A program made the position numbers and the translations under genes. 7,123 nucleotides of DNA, from NCBI GenBank assembly GCA_018714725.1, contig DVMZ01000114.1, forward strand, positions 1 to 7,123, given 5' to 3'. Positions 1 through 6,344 of this stretch are shown here, in pieces; position 1 is the first letter of the stretch, and every line of letters begins with the position of its first letter. The DNA is from Candidatus Scatosoma pullistercoris. Lineage in GTDB: Bacteria; Bacillota; Clostridia; Christensenellales; Borkfalkiaceae. The notes under the pieces are model-generated. The model was not told the origin of the DNA. It worked only from the letters and a program-made list of their open reading frames with translations, and searched no databases.

Positions 1-348
1 CGTCGTCCTGTCCACGACTTCCCAGCGGGCGATGTTTTCATAATCGGGCGCGAACTGATCGGCCAGAAATCCCTTCATAAACGGGATTTCCAGGCTGTCC
101 GATTCGGCGAGATTGCGCTCGCTCAGAAGAAAGATCCGCTGCGCCTCCTCCGGATGTTTCCGCGCCCAGTCGTTGTCGCCGCGGACCACAAAATAAGTAT
201 TGTACACTTTCCCGAACAGCTTTCCGTTCGGGGGCAGTTTCGTCCCGTCGCAATCGCGCACCGCGTCCGCGCCCCACAAACGCGCTATTCCCTGCAACTC
301 TTCCGTGAAATTCTCTTCCACGGGAATGGTAAATCTTCCTTTCGCCAT
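1..348 (-). CDS. gnpA: GH112 galactosyl-HexNAc phosphorylase, N-terminal 116 residues (runs off left edge)
   Basis: This is the start of a glycoside hydrolase family 112 phosphorylase. Members cleave beta-1,3-galactosyl-N-acetylhexosamines (lacto-N-biose, galacto-N-biose) with phosphate in the cytoplasm, giving galactose-1-phosphate and the free HexNAc. The visible N-terminus matches the family as I recall it from the bifidobacterial lacto-N-biose phosphorylase: GRFTIPVEENF at residues 4-14, LWGADAVRDCDGT at 23-35, a tyrosine/Phe-rich YNTYFVVRGDNDW stretch, LAESDSLEIPFMKGF in the middle, and WEVVDRTT at the visible end. There is no signal peptide, as expected for a cytosolic enzyme. Only about one sixth of a roughly 700-residue protein is present. 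The ATG at 348-346 is chosen because GAGGAA (355-360) sits 6 bases upstream. It has its own promoter and is separated from the permease gene by a terminator. Some GH112 members act on galactosyl-1,4-rhamnose instead, and the visible part cannot decide the substrate. Confidence 0.88.
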   Translation of the reverse strand, partial: MAKGRFTIPVEENFTEELQGIARLWGADAVRDCDGTKLPPNGKLFGKVYNTYFVVRGDNDWARKHPEEAQRIFLLSERNLAESDSLEIPFMKGFLADQFAPDYENIARWEVVDRTT

Positions 349-415
349 TGTTTTTTCCTCGCTATGAATTGTTTTCCCCGTTACGGCAAAAGCGCGCCGG
401 GTATTGTTCCGTTTA

Positions 416-444
416 ATTATACCGCGCTTTTCCCCGGTTGTCAA
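416..444 (-). promoter_or_regulatory. Perfect-consensus sigma-A promoter for the GH112 gene
   Basis: On the minus strand the -35 box TTGACA (439-444) and -10 box TATAAT (416-421) are both exact consensus with a 17-base spacer. The expected start of transcription is near 409, giving a leader of about 60 bases before the ATG at 348. AT-rich DNA just upstream (about 448-480) could act as an UP element. I saw no clear operator or CcpA-type site, so control is not evident from the sequence. Confidence 0.85.
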
Positions 445-592
445 TCGCCCGGAATGATAAAATATTTCACAGAAAATACAAACTCTTTCTCCCTTCTCCG
501 CTGCGTTCCGCTCTGCCGGAGCACCCTCCCGCCCTCTTTCTTTGCGCCCGGTTCCCTTGTTTCCGGCCCCGCCCTTTCCGCCGCGGGTCCCG

Positions 593-641
593 AAAAAAAT
601 CTGCCGCGCCCCGGAAGATTCCGGGGCGCGGCAGATTTTTT
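593..641 (-). terminator. Intrinsic terminator after the permease gene, symmetric in both directions
   Basis: Bases 601-614 (CTGCCGCGCCCCGG) and 621-634 form a perfect 14-bp inverted repeat. Two A-T pairs inside the loop region and an A-run/T-run outside extend it to about 22 bp. On the minus strand the stem is followed by seven T residues (593-599), which makes a classic Rho-independent terminator starting at the stop codon (641-643) of the permease gene. The T run on the plus side (636-641) means it could also stop plus-strand transcripts. It insulates the permease from the GH112 promoter. Confidence 0.9.
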
Positions 642-1783
642 CAAAGAACCGCAATCAACGACTGCAACAGCGTCAGCACAATCAGATAGGAAAAATTAAC
701 GGCGCTGAACAGAGCGACATATTTTCCGACGCGTCCGTCTCCCAGGCTCCGATACTGATTCAGCGTGATAAGGCTGGCCAGCGAAGCGATGGGCGTACCC
801 AGTCCGCCGATGTTCACGGCGACGAGCAGATTGGCATAATCGCCGGTAAATTTCGAAAGCAGTACGGAGGACGGCACATTGCTGATACACTGACAGCACA
901 GCACGCCTACGAGAAGCGGAGAAACAGCCACCGCCTGCGAGAGAATAGCCTGCACCGCGGGAATACGGGCCATATTCCCCGCAAACACGAAAAACGCGCA
1001 GAAGGTGAGCAGCAGGGAATAGTCCACTTTGAACACCGCGCGAAAATCCAGCGCGAGCACGGCGAGCAGAACGACGAGCACGCCCCAGTAATACGGGAAG
1101 AGGCGGAACACGGTGCAGATCGAAACGACAAACAGCACGAGATAGCACACCGACCGCCAAAGACTGGGCGTCGCAGGCATGGGCACGCTCATGCGCAGTT
1201 CCTCTTTCTTCACGCACAGGCAGGTGCCGATGATCATGAGAAACGCCGCCGCGAACGGAGGCGCCATGATCGCGAAAAATTCGCCCGTCGGAATATTGAA
1301 AAAGGAATACAGGTACAGATTCTGCGGATTGCCGAACGGGGTCAGCATGCCGCCGAGGTTGGCCGCCACGTTCTGCATCACGAAAGTGAACGCCATGTGC
1401 TTCTGCTGGTTACAGCTTTTCAGCACGAAATAGCCGAGCGGCAGAAAGGTGATCAACGCCATATCGTTCGCGAGAATCATGGACGCGAAATAGGTGATCA
1501 TCACGAGCGCCAGCACCGCATAGCGGATATTGCCGATATGCCGCACGATGACGCCGGCTATGTACTCGAAAATATGAATGTCGCGGAACGCGCACACGAC
1601 CAGCAATGTGCAGAACAGACAACCCAGTGTGCGCAGATCGAAATAATCCGCATACGCGGCGTCCACCGGTACGAAAAAACAGGTGACTGCGGCGGCGAGA
1701 AGCGCTATCCACAGCACCATGTTCTTGAATATAAATTTTTTGAAGCCCGGCAAATGTACGGGCCGAACCGCTGTTTTGATCAT
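641..1783 (-). CDS. SLC13 / ArsB-NhaD-like membrane permease (citrate-transporter-like), about 380 residues
   Basis: This is a polytopic inner-membrane protein of the ion transporter superfamily that includes SLC13/DASS, CitMHS, ArsB and NhaD. It has roughly ten hydrophobic segments. The two inverted halves each carry a conserved hairpin region: ANDMALITFLP (105-115) with GGMLTPFGNPQNLYLYS (144-160) in the first half, and SNVPSSVLLSKF (301-312) with NIGGLGTPIASLASLI (324-339) in the second. The paired G-x-x-TP motifs match the substrate/cation-binding loops of this superfamily. Substrate is not deducible; organic anion/Na+ symport is the family default, and proton or arsenite transport are less likely alternatives. 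The open frame extends to 1960, but the added N-terminus is low-complexity, so I place the start at ATG 1783. That start has no well-spaced Shine-Dalgarno (GGGTGAG lies 15 bases away at 1799-1805). A terminator follows directly. Confidence 0.85.
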   Translation of the reverse strand: MIKTAVRPVHLPGFKKFIFKNMVLWIALLAAAVTCFFVPVDAAYADYFDLRTLGCLFCTLLVVCAFRDIHIFEYIAGVIVRHIGNIRYAVLALVMITYFASMILANDMALITFLPLGYFVLKSCNQQKHMAFTFVMQNVAANLGGMLTPFGNPQNLYLYSFFNIPTGEFFAIMAPPFAAAFLMIIGTCLCVKKEELRMSVPMPATPSLWRSVCYLVLFVVSICTVFRLFPYYWGVLVVLLAVLALDFRAVFKVDYSLLLTFCAFFVFAGNMARIPAVQAILSQAVAVSPLLVGVLCCQCISNVPSSVLLSKFTGDYANLLVAVNIGGLGTPIASLASLITLNQYRSLGDGRVGKYVALFSAVNFSYLIVLTLLQSLIAVL

Positions 1784-1790
1784 GGTATAT

Positions 1791-1819
1791 ATTGTATTCT
1801 CACCCGACGGAAAAAGCAA
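1791..1819 (-). promoter_or_regulatory. Possible weak promoter for the permease gene
   Basis: A -10-like TACAAT (1791-1796) lies 17 bases from a poor -35, TTGCTT (1814-1819), on the minus strand. A run of T7-G-A8-TTT on the plus strand (1843-1861) lies upstream and could serve as an UP element. If used, transcription would start within a few bases of the permease ATG at 1783, giving an almost leaderless mRNA. The permease could instead be read from the HTH gene promoter at 2246-2274. Confidence 0.3.
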
Positions 1820-1925
1820 GCAAAAAACGCCTTCAAAACCCCTTTTTTTGAAAAAAAATTTACGGTTTTCGCCCTTTGTCCTCCGGCGTAAGAAAGCGGA
1901 CAGCGGAAACAAACACAGACGGAAT

Positions 1926-2180
1926 TCAAAGCCCGGCGGCGGGCATGAGCTGCCAAACAAATCCGCCGGCGAAAGAACTCAGGCGATCGCCGGGGGGGAA
2001 ACGGCAGCGGCGCGGCCCGTTCAGGCCGCGCCGCGCGTTTTTCCGGGATTTTCCCGGAAACCCCGATCCGTTTTCCAACTTTGCCACCGCGCTCCGGCTG
2101 ATATAAATCTGCCTGGCCAGCCCGGATTGCGAAAGTTTCCGCTCCTCGCGGAGCTTTTTCAACCTCTCCCTGAATTCCAT
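1926..2180 (-). CDS. Truncated XRE-family helix-turn-helix protein, 84 residues
   Basis: Residues 1-41 are a clear XRE/Cro-type DNA-binding domain. It has a helix-1 pattern FRERLKKLREERKL, then SQSGLARQIYI (helix 2), then the recognition helix SRSAVAKLENG and GFP. Such domains normally run on for two more helices (about 55-60 residues) and often have a C-terminal sensor or membrane part. Here the sequence instead becomes Arg/Gly/Pro-rich (GKSRKNARRGLNGPRRCRF) exactly where two GC-rich hairpins begin, and neither other forward frame resumes an HTH. It therefore looks truncated or decayed. I choose ATG 2180 because GGGAGGG (2191-2197) sits 10 bases upstream; the longer frame to 2240 would start inside the promoter's palindrome. 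If made, it would at most be a partial DNA-binding protein. The promoter and ribosome site are intact, so decay may be recent, or the short form may function. Confidence 0.6.
   Translation of the reverse strand: MEFRERLKKLREERKLSQSGLARQIYISRSAVAKLENGSGFPGKSRKNARRGLNGPRRCRFPPGDRLSSFAGGFVWQLMPAAGL
2007..2042 (+). terminator. GC-rich hairpin with a T-run on the plus side
   Basis: GCGGCGCGGCC (2007-2017) and GGCCGCGCCGC (2024-2034) form a perfect 11-bp stem with a six-base loop. Five T residues follow on the plus strand (2038-2042) after GCG. It resembles an intrinsic terminator for plus-strand transcription, yet no plus-strand gene is visible and it lies inside the 3' part of the minus-strand HTH frame. 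On the minus strand no U-run follows, so termination of the HTH transcript here would be weak. Confidence 0.5.
2040..2060. repeat. Second inverted repeat abutting the HTH recognition-helix codons
   Basis: TTTCCGGGA (2040-2048) and TCCCGGAAA (2052-2060) form a perfect 9-bp inverted repeat around a three-base loop. It directly abuts the hairpin at 2007-2034 and begins where the HTH homology ends. The pair could be a transcriptional attenuator, a small-repeat insertion, or a remnant of the event that truncated the HTH gene. Confidence 0.6.
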
Positions 2181-2225
2181 GAACCCGCAACCCTCCCGTT
2201 TTCGTAAAACCGTCTTTCGGACCTG

Positions 2226-2251
2226 TTGTTCTGCGAACAATATACAGTATA
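2226..2251. promoter_or_regulatory. Two adjacent palindromes at the HTH promoter, candidate operator
   Basis: A perfect dyad TTGTTC-TGC-GAACAA (2226-2240) is followed immediately by TATAC-A-GTATA (2241-2251). The second dyad overlaps the -10 box of the HTH gene and the first covers the expected transcription start. Short dyads at this place are typical binding sites for XRE-type autorepressors. That this protein, or an intact relative elsewhere in the genome, binds here is inference. Confidence 0.5.
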
Positions 2252-2274
2252 CGGAAGAATCCCGCGCTTTTCAA
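2246..2274 (-). promoter_or_regulatory. Near-consensus sigma-A promoter for the HTH gene
   Basis: On the minus strand TTGAAA (2269-2274) and TATACT (2246-2251) each differ from consensus by one base, with a 17-base spacer. Predicted transcription start is near 2239, about 60 bases before the ATG at 2180. Upstream, GTAACG occurs twice with starts 11 bases apart (plus-strand CGTTAC at 2295-2300 and 2306-2311), one helical turn, which could be an additional protein-binding site. Confidence 0.75.
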
Positions 2275-2311
2275 GCATTTTTCCGGGCGAAAGCCGTTAC
2301 TTTTGCGTTAC

Positions 2312-2332
2312 CTGCCGGATAACGCCCGGCAG
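2312..2332 (-). terminator. Weak hairpin after the ABC exporter operon
   Basis: CTGCCGG (2312-2318) and CCGGCAG (2326-2332) form a 7-bp stem with a seven-base loop just beyond the stop codon of the second exporter gene. There is no T-run on either side, so it is not a standard intrinsic terminator. It may be a weak or Rho-dependent stop, or an mRNA 3'-end stabiliser. Confidence 0.35.
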
Positions 2333-2340
2333 AAAGGCAC

Positions 2341-4224
2341 TCAGGCACCCTGCAAGCGCTCTTTATGGGATTGCAGAGTGTACAACCGGTAATATTTCCC
2401 CTTTTGTTCGAGCAGTTCCCGATGCGAGCCCTGTTCGACGATTTTGCCGTGCGAAAGGACGATGATGTTGTCGGCGCCGCGGATGGTGGACAGGCGGTGC
2501 GCCACGATGAGCATGGTGCCGATGTTCATCATCTTTTCGAGGGAGTCCTGAATGAGCACCTCCGTCTCCGTGTCAATGTTCGCGGTGGCCTCGTCAAGAA
2601 TCATGACCGAGGGCTTATGCAGAATCGTGCGCGCAAACGAAAGCAGCTGCCGCTGACCGGCGGAGAAATTGTTGCCGCGCTCGCGCACCGGTTCGTCCAG
2701 CCCGTTTTCCAGTTTTCGGATAAAGGAAGAGGCGTTGACATAATCGCACACGCGCAGAATTTCCTCGTCCGAGAATTCCTCCCGCAAAACGATGTTGCTG
2801 CGAATGGTGCCGGAAAAGAGGAACACGTCCTGCAGCATCTGCCCGAAATGCTTTCTCAGCGACGAAATTTTAATCTTCCGGATCTCGATGCCGTCGATGA
2901 GGATCTCCCCTTTCTGTATATCGTAATTGCGGCAGATCAGGGACAGAATCGTCGTCTTTCCCGACCCCGTCGAACCGACGAACGCAACCGTGTCCCCCGC
3001 GTTTACATGAAAGGAAACCCCTTTCAGCACCCATTCGCCCGGCACATAGCTGAACCAGACGTCACGGAATTCGATCTCCCCTTTCACCTCGTTCAGTTCG
3101 ATCGCGTCCTCCGCGTCCACCACTTCCGGCTTCATGTCGAATATGGTAAAGATCTTTTCCGCCGAAGCGAACGCCGATTGCAGCCAGTTGAACTGCTCGG
3201 CAAGGCTCTGAATGGGATTGAAGAACTTGGAGATATACATATAAAAGGTGACGATGACTTCGCTGGTCAGCGTCTGACCGAGAAAAGAGACGTCATCGAT
3301 GTACCCCTTGCCGCCCAGATACAGCAGGCAGAGCACAGAGGTGATGTACAGCATATACACCAGCGGCCGGAAGATTCCGAACACGAGAATCTGCTGCTGC
3401 TTCGCCGAAGCCAGCTTTTTGTTGCGTTCGGAAAATTCCCGCATCTTGCGCTCCTCCCGGTTGAAAATCTGAGTGATCTTCATGCCGGAAAGGTTTTCGG
3501 ACAAAAAGGTGTTGATGTCCGTCGTGCCGTCCTTCACTTTCCGGTAAGCCCGGCGGGAGAATTTCCGGAAAATCACGGTGAATAGCACGATGAACGGGAC
3601 GAAGCACAAAATCATCAGCGTCAGCTCGTAATTGAGACAGAGCATGGCGACCAGAACGCCGAGAATGACAAAGCAGTTCTTGATGAGATTGACCAGGATA
3701 TTGGTGAACATCATGGAAATGGCGTTGGTGTCGTTGGTGACGCGCGTGACCAGCTTTCCGACGGGAATGACGTTGAGCTGTGCGTGCGAAAGGCTTTCGA
3801 TGTGCCGGAACAGGTCCTCGCGGAGCGCCGACAGAATACGCTGTCCCGTGCGCTGTAACACGATGGCCTGAATGTACGAACTGACGAGCGAAACGATCAG
3901 GATCCCCGCATAGCCCCCCACCGCGACAAACAGCCGGGACAGGGGAAAACTGTTCTTCACCATGCCCTCGATGTATCCGACAAGCAACGGCGAAAGTATG
4001 TCGTAGGCGATGGAAAAGAGCATGCAGAATCCGACGAACAGAAAGTTTTTCCGATAGGGCTTTGCATAGACCAGCAGGCGGCGGACAATCTCCCCGTCCT
4101 TCATCGTCCGGTCAAAGCCGAGCGCTTCCTTCTTATTGCGGATCATGGCGTAAGCGATGAGAAAGACCACCGAAACCGTGCCGATGATTCCGCCCGCAAT
4201 CAACAGGGGATAGTATTCACGCAT
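2341..4224 (-). CDS. Heterodimeric ABC exporter, catalytic half (YheH/TM288-like), 627 residues
   Basis: This is a half-size ABC exporter: a six-helix membrane domain (about residues 55-340) followed by an ATPase domain (about 382-620). Visible motifs are Walker A GSTGSGKTT (417-425), Q-loop Gln465, a degenerate signature FSAGQRQ (520-526) in place of LSGGQ, Walker B VMILDEA with Asp544 and catalytic Glu545, D-loop around 547-551, and H-loop His576. The canonical Glu with a non-canonical signature is typical of the catalytic partner in heterodimeric exporters. An extra hydrophobic helix at residues 5-27 precedes the standard fold. The gene overlaps the upstream partner's stop by 8 bases and has GGGGAGGG (4231-4238) 6 bases before ATG 4224, so translation is likely coupled. 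Function is probably drug, lipid or peptide export; substrate cannot be told. Comparison to YheH and TM288 is from memory of the family. Confidence 0.93.
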   Translation of the reverse strand: MREYYPLLIAGGIIGTVSVVFLIAYAMIRNKKEALGFDRTMKDGEIVRRLLVYAKPYRKNFLFVGFCMLFSIAYDILSPLLVGYIEGMVKNSFPLSRLFVAVGGYAGILIVSLVSSYIQAIVLQRTGQRILSALREDLFRHIESLSHAQLNVIPVGKLVTRVTNDTNAISMMFTNILVNLIKNCFVILGVLVAMLCLNYELTLMILCFVPFIVLFTVIFRKFSRRAYRKVKDGTTDINTFLSENLSGMKITQIFNREERKMREFSERNKKLASAKQQQILVFGIFRPLVYMLYITSVLCLLYLGGKGYIDDVSFLGQTLTSEVIVTFYMYISKFFNPIQSLAEQFNWLQSAFASAEKIFTIFDMKPEVVDAEDAIELNEVKGEIEFRDVWFSYVPGEWVLKGVSFHVNAGDTVAFVGSTGSGKTTILSLICRNYDIQKGEILIDGIEIRKIKISSLRKHFGQMLQDVFLFSGTIRSNIVLREEFSDEEILRVCDYVNASSFIRKLENGLDEPVRERGNNFSAGQRQLLSFARTILHKPSVMILDEATANIDTETEVLIQDSLEKMMNIGTMLIVAHRLSTIRGADNIIVLSHGKIVEQGSHRELLEQKGKYYRLYTLQSHKERLQGA

Positions 4225-6017
4225 TGTTCGCCCTCCCCTCTTCTTCGAGTTTCTGCAAATCCACCATTTTACGGTAAGCGGGACAGGAACGATACAATTC
4301 CCCGTGCCGGCCGACCGCGACGACCCGACCGTCGTCGACGAAAATGATCTTGTCCATGCCCTCCACCGTCGAAATGCGGTGCGCGATGAGAATGGTGGTC
4401 AGCCCCGCCCGGTTTTTCCGGAGATTTTCGAGAATTGCCTGTTCCGTCTTGGTGTCCACGGCGGAGACGGAATCGTCCAGAATGAGGATTTTTGCCTGTT
4501 TCATCAGCGCGCGGGCAATGGAAATACGCTGTTTCTGCCCGCCCGAAACGGTGACGCCGCGCTCGCCCAGCACGGTGCGGTAACCGTCTTTGAATCCGGC
4601 GATGTTATCGTGCACCGCGGCCAGCTTCGCCGCTTCCCTGGCTGCCTCTTCCTGCTCCTCGCCGCCCCTTTCGTCGCAGGCGAACGCGATGTTGTTTTCC
4701 ACGGTGTCGCTGAAGAGAAAATTGTCCTGCGGCACATACGCTGCCGCCCCGCGCACACAGCGGATGGGCAGCTCGTTCACGTCGTGCCCGTCGATGAATA
4801 CCGTGCCGTCCGGGACGTTGTAAGTGCGCAGAATCAGATCGACGATCGTCGTTTTTCCCGAACCCGTCTTGCCTACAAGGCCGACGTTTTCGCCCGGCTC
4901 GATCGTGAAGGAGACGTCGGAAAGCACGTCGAATTCCCCGCCGGGATAACGGAAGGTCAGGTGCCGGAACTCGATTTTTTCCCTCGATCGTCTCCGGAGC
5001 CAGCGCCTCCACATCGGGGCGGTCGGCCACATCCTGTTTCGCGTCCAGCAATTCTCCGATCCGGTTGAGAGACGCCCTGCCACGGGAATACATTTCGATG
5101 AGCTGGGAAACCGCCATCACAGGCCAGACCATCGCCGTGAAATAGCCGATGTATTCCACCAGCTGTCCGGCATTGAACGCCCCGCGATAGACGAGATACC
5201 CGCCGTAGCCGAGGATAATGCACACCACCGATTCGACCAGCAGGGTGACCGTAATTCCCAAAAGCGTGGAAGCCTTGGTATATTCGACGTTGACTTCCTC
5301 ATTCTTCTTGTTGAGGAGGCGGAAGGCGAGCAGTTCTTTGGCTTCTTTCACGAACGCCTTGATGACGGCGATGCCGGAAAAGCTCTCCTGGGAGAAATCG
5401 GACAGATCGGAAAACGCCGCCTGCCGGACTTCCCATTTTTTCGTCATATACTTCCCGATAATGACGCCGCCGAACAGCAGCAGGGCCATGGGAATGAACG
5501 CCAGAAGGGTGAGCCGGACGTCCATCCGCCACATCTTGACCACCGTCAGCCCGCCGAGAAAGGCCGCGTCGCAGAACATGAGGATGCCCGACCCGAAACA
5601 GTCCTGCACCGTTTCCAGATCGTTGGTGAAAAGGGACATCAGATTTCCGACTTTGTTGACCTGATAATACTGTTGCGACAAATCCTTGCAGCGGGCGAAC
5701 ATGCGATTTCTGAGGTCTGTCTCCACGCGGATGCCCGACCCGAAAAAGCAGACGCGCCAGACAAACCGCCCCGTCACCATCACGAGAATGATGATCACAA
5801 AGGGGCGGCAGATTTCGTCCAGCAGAAAATCCAGATCGAACGGGACAAGTTCCCCGTTCACTTCCACGGAACCCGTATTCATGCCGTTGACCACCATGCG
5901 GTACAGCTCGGGAACTTCCAGCTGGAAATAATCCACGAGGACAAGCGCAACCAGGCCGAGAAGCAAAACCCAGGAATATTTCAGATAATAACGATTGATG
6001 TGTCTGCCAAAAATCAT
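4217..6017 (-). pseudogene. Heterodimeric ABC exporter, degenerate-site half (YheI/TM287-like), frameshifted
   Basis: This encodes the other exporter half, split over two frames. Residues 1-347 (6017 to about 4977) contain the six-helix membrane domain. The ATPase domain continues in another frame from about 4975 to the stop at 4217-4219. The break lies in an A6 run on the minus strand (4980-4975). With five As the frame joins as ETIEGKIEFRHLTF and gives 599 residues, the normal family length. In the joined protein, Walker A is GKTGSGKTT (382-390), Q-loop Gln430, signature VSGGQ (490-494), Walker B ILILDDS with Asp514 and Asp515, and H-loop His546. Asp515 replaces the catalytic Glu, the usual mark of the non-catalytic half. 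The start at ATG 6017 is supported by AAGGAG (6028-6033) 10 bases upstream. Everything past the break is well conserved, so this may be a sequencing error, a very recent mutation, or a gene rescued by slippage. Confidence 0.9.
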
Positions 6018-6084
6018 CCGACAAATTCTCCTTGCGGAATATCAAAAATTCTGATTGCAGTCCGTGTCAGAAGTATGTATATGA

Positions 6085-6113
6085 ATTTTATCACAATCTT
6101 TCCCGTTTGTCAA
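6085..6113 (-). promoter_or_regulatory. Sigma-A promoter of the ABC exporter operon
   Basis: On the minus strand a consensus -35 TTGACA (6108-6113) and a -10 TAAAAT (6085-6090, one mismatch) are separated by 17 bases. The predicted start near 6078 leaves a leader of about 60 bases. A short dyad TGTC-AACCC-GACA (plus strand, 6108-6120) covers the -35 box and could be a repressor half-site pair, but it is only four bases per arm. No regulator gene of the MarR or TetR kind lies directly beside the operon. Confidence 0.8.
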
Positions 6114-6344
6114 CCCGACACCGCGGAAAAAACAAAGAATTCCGCTTCCGGCCCGTATTCTTCCGCCCCCCGGCAAAATACAATTGCGCGATATTGAAAA
6201 AAACGGGCGCCGCGGGGCGTCCCTCCAAAAACGTCTGACTTTTGGGGTACACATCACCGGCCGTGACCGAACCCGGGGTTCCGCTCTCCGCCGCGCGGAA
6301 AGCGGGGCCCCGTTCCCGACGGAAATTCAGCACTTCGCGCGGCG
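6114..6344. other. Non-coding stretch between valS terminator and exporter promoter
   Basis: No convincing gene was seen here on either strand: the open frames are short, Arg/Pro/Gly-rich shadows without ribosome sites. It holds a few small inverted repeats, for example CCAAAA...TTTTGG around 6225-6246, GAACC-CGG-GGTTC around 6269-6281 and TTCGC-GCG-GCGAA around 6334-6346. None has the form of a terminator, tRNA or known riboswitch that I can recognise. Confidence 0.5.

Noticed and set aside
1839..1863. T7/A8 homopolymer block as a terminator
   Set aside because: The T7-G-A8 dyad is purely A-T with almost no loop and no GC stem. It is better seen as curved or AT-rich promoter-upstream DNA.
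542..1891. Long plus-strand open frame of 449 residues opposite the permease
   Set aside because: It is His/Arg/Gln-rich with no recognisable domain and is the antisense shadow of the clear membrane-protein frame. It also crosses the terminator at 593-641.
1784..1960. Longer N-terminus for the permease (start at 1960)
   Set aside because: The added 59 residues are Phe/Lys/Arg-rich, come from homopolymer DNA and do not resemble the family. ATG 1783 leads directly into the conserved region.
2365..3585. Plus-strand 406-residue open frame opposite the ABC exporter
   Set aside because: It mirrors the codon pattern of the exporter gene, is unusually rich in charged residues and has no domain. It is an antisense shadow.
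4974..4982. Programmed -1 frameshifting at A-AAA-AAT in the exporter gene
   Set aside because: The heptamer is in the right phase for a -1 slip, but the ATPase domain lies in the +1 frame, so -1 slippage would not join the two parts.
4304..5068. Plus-strand 254-residue open frame opposite the exporter ATPase domain
   Set aside because: Shadow of the conserved ATPase domain, with no ribosome site or domain of its own.
6265..6290. tRNA-like T-arm around GAACCCGGGGTTC
   Set aside because: There is no TTCRA loop, acceptor stem or anticodon arm that could be fitted around it.
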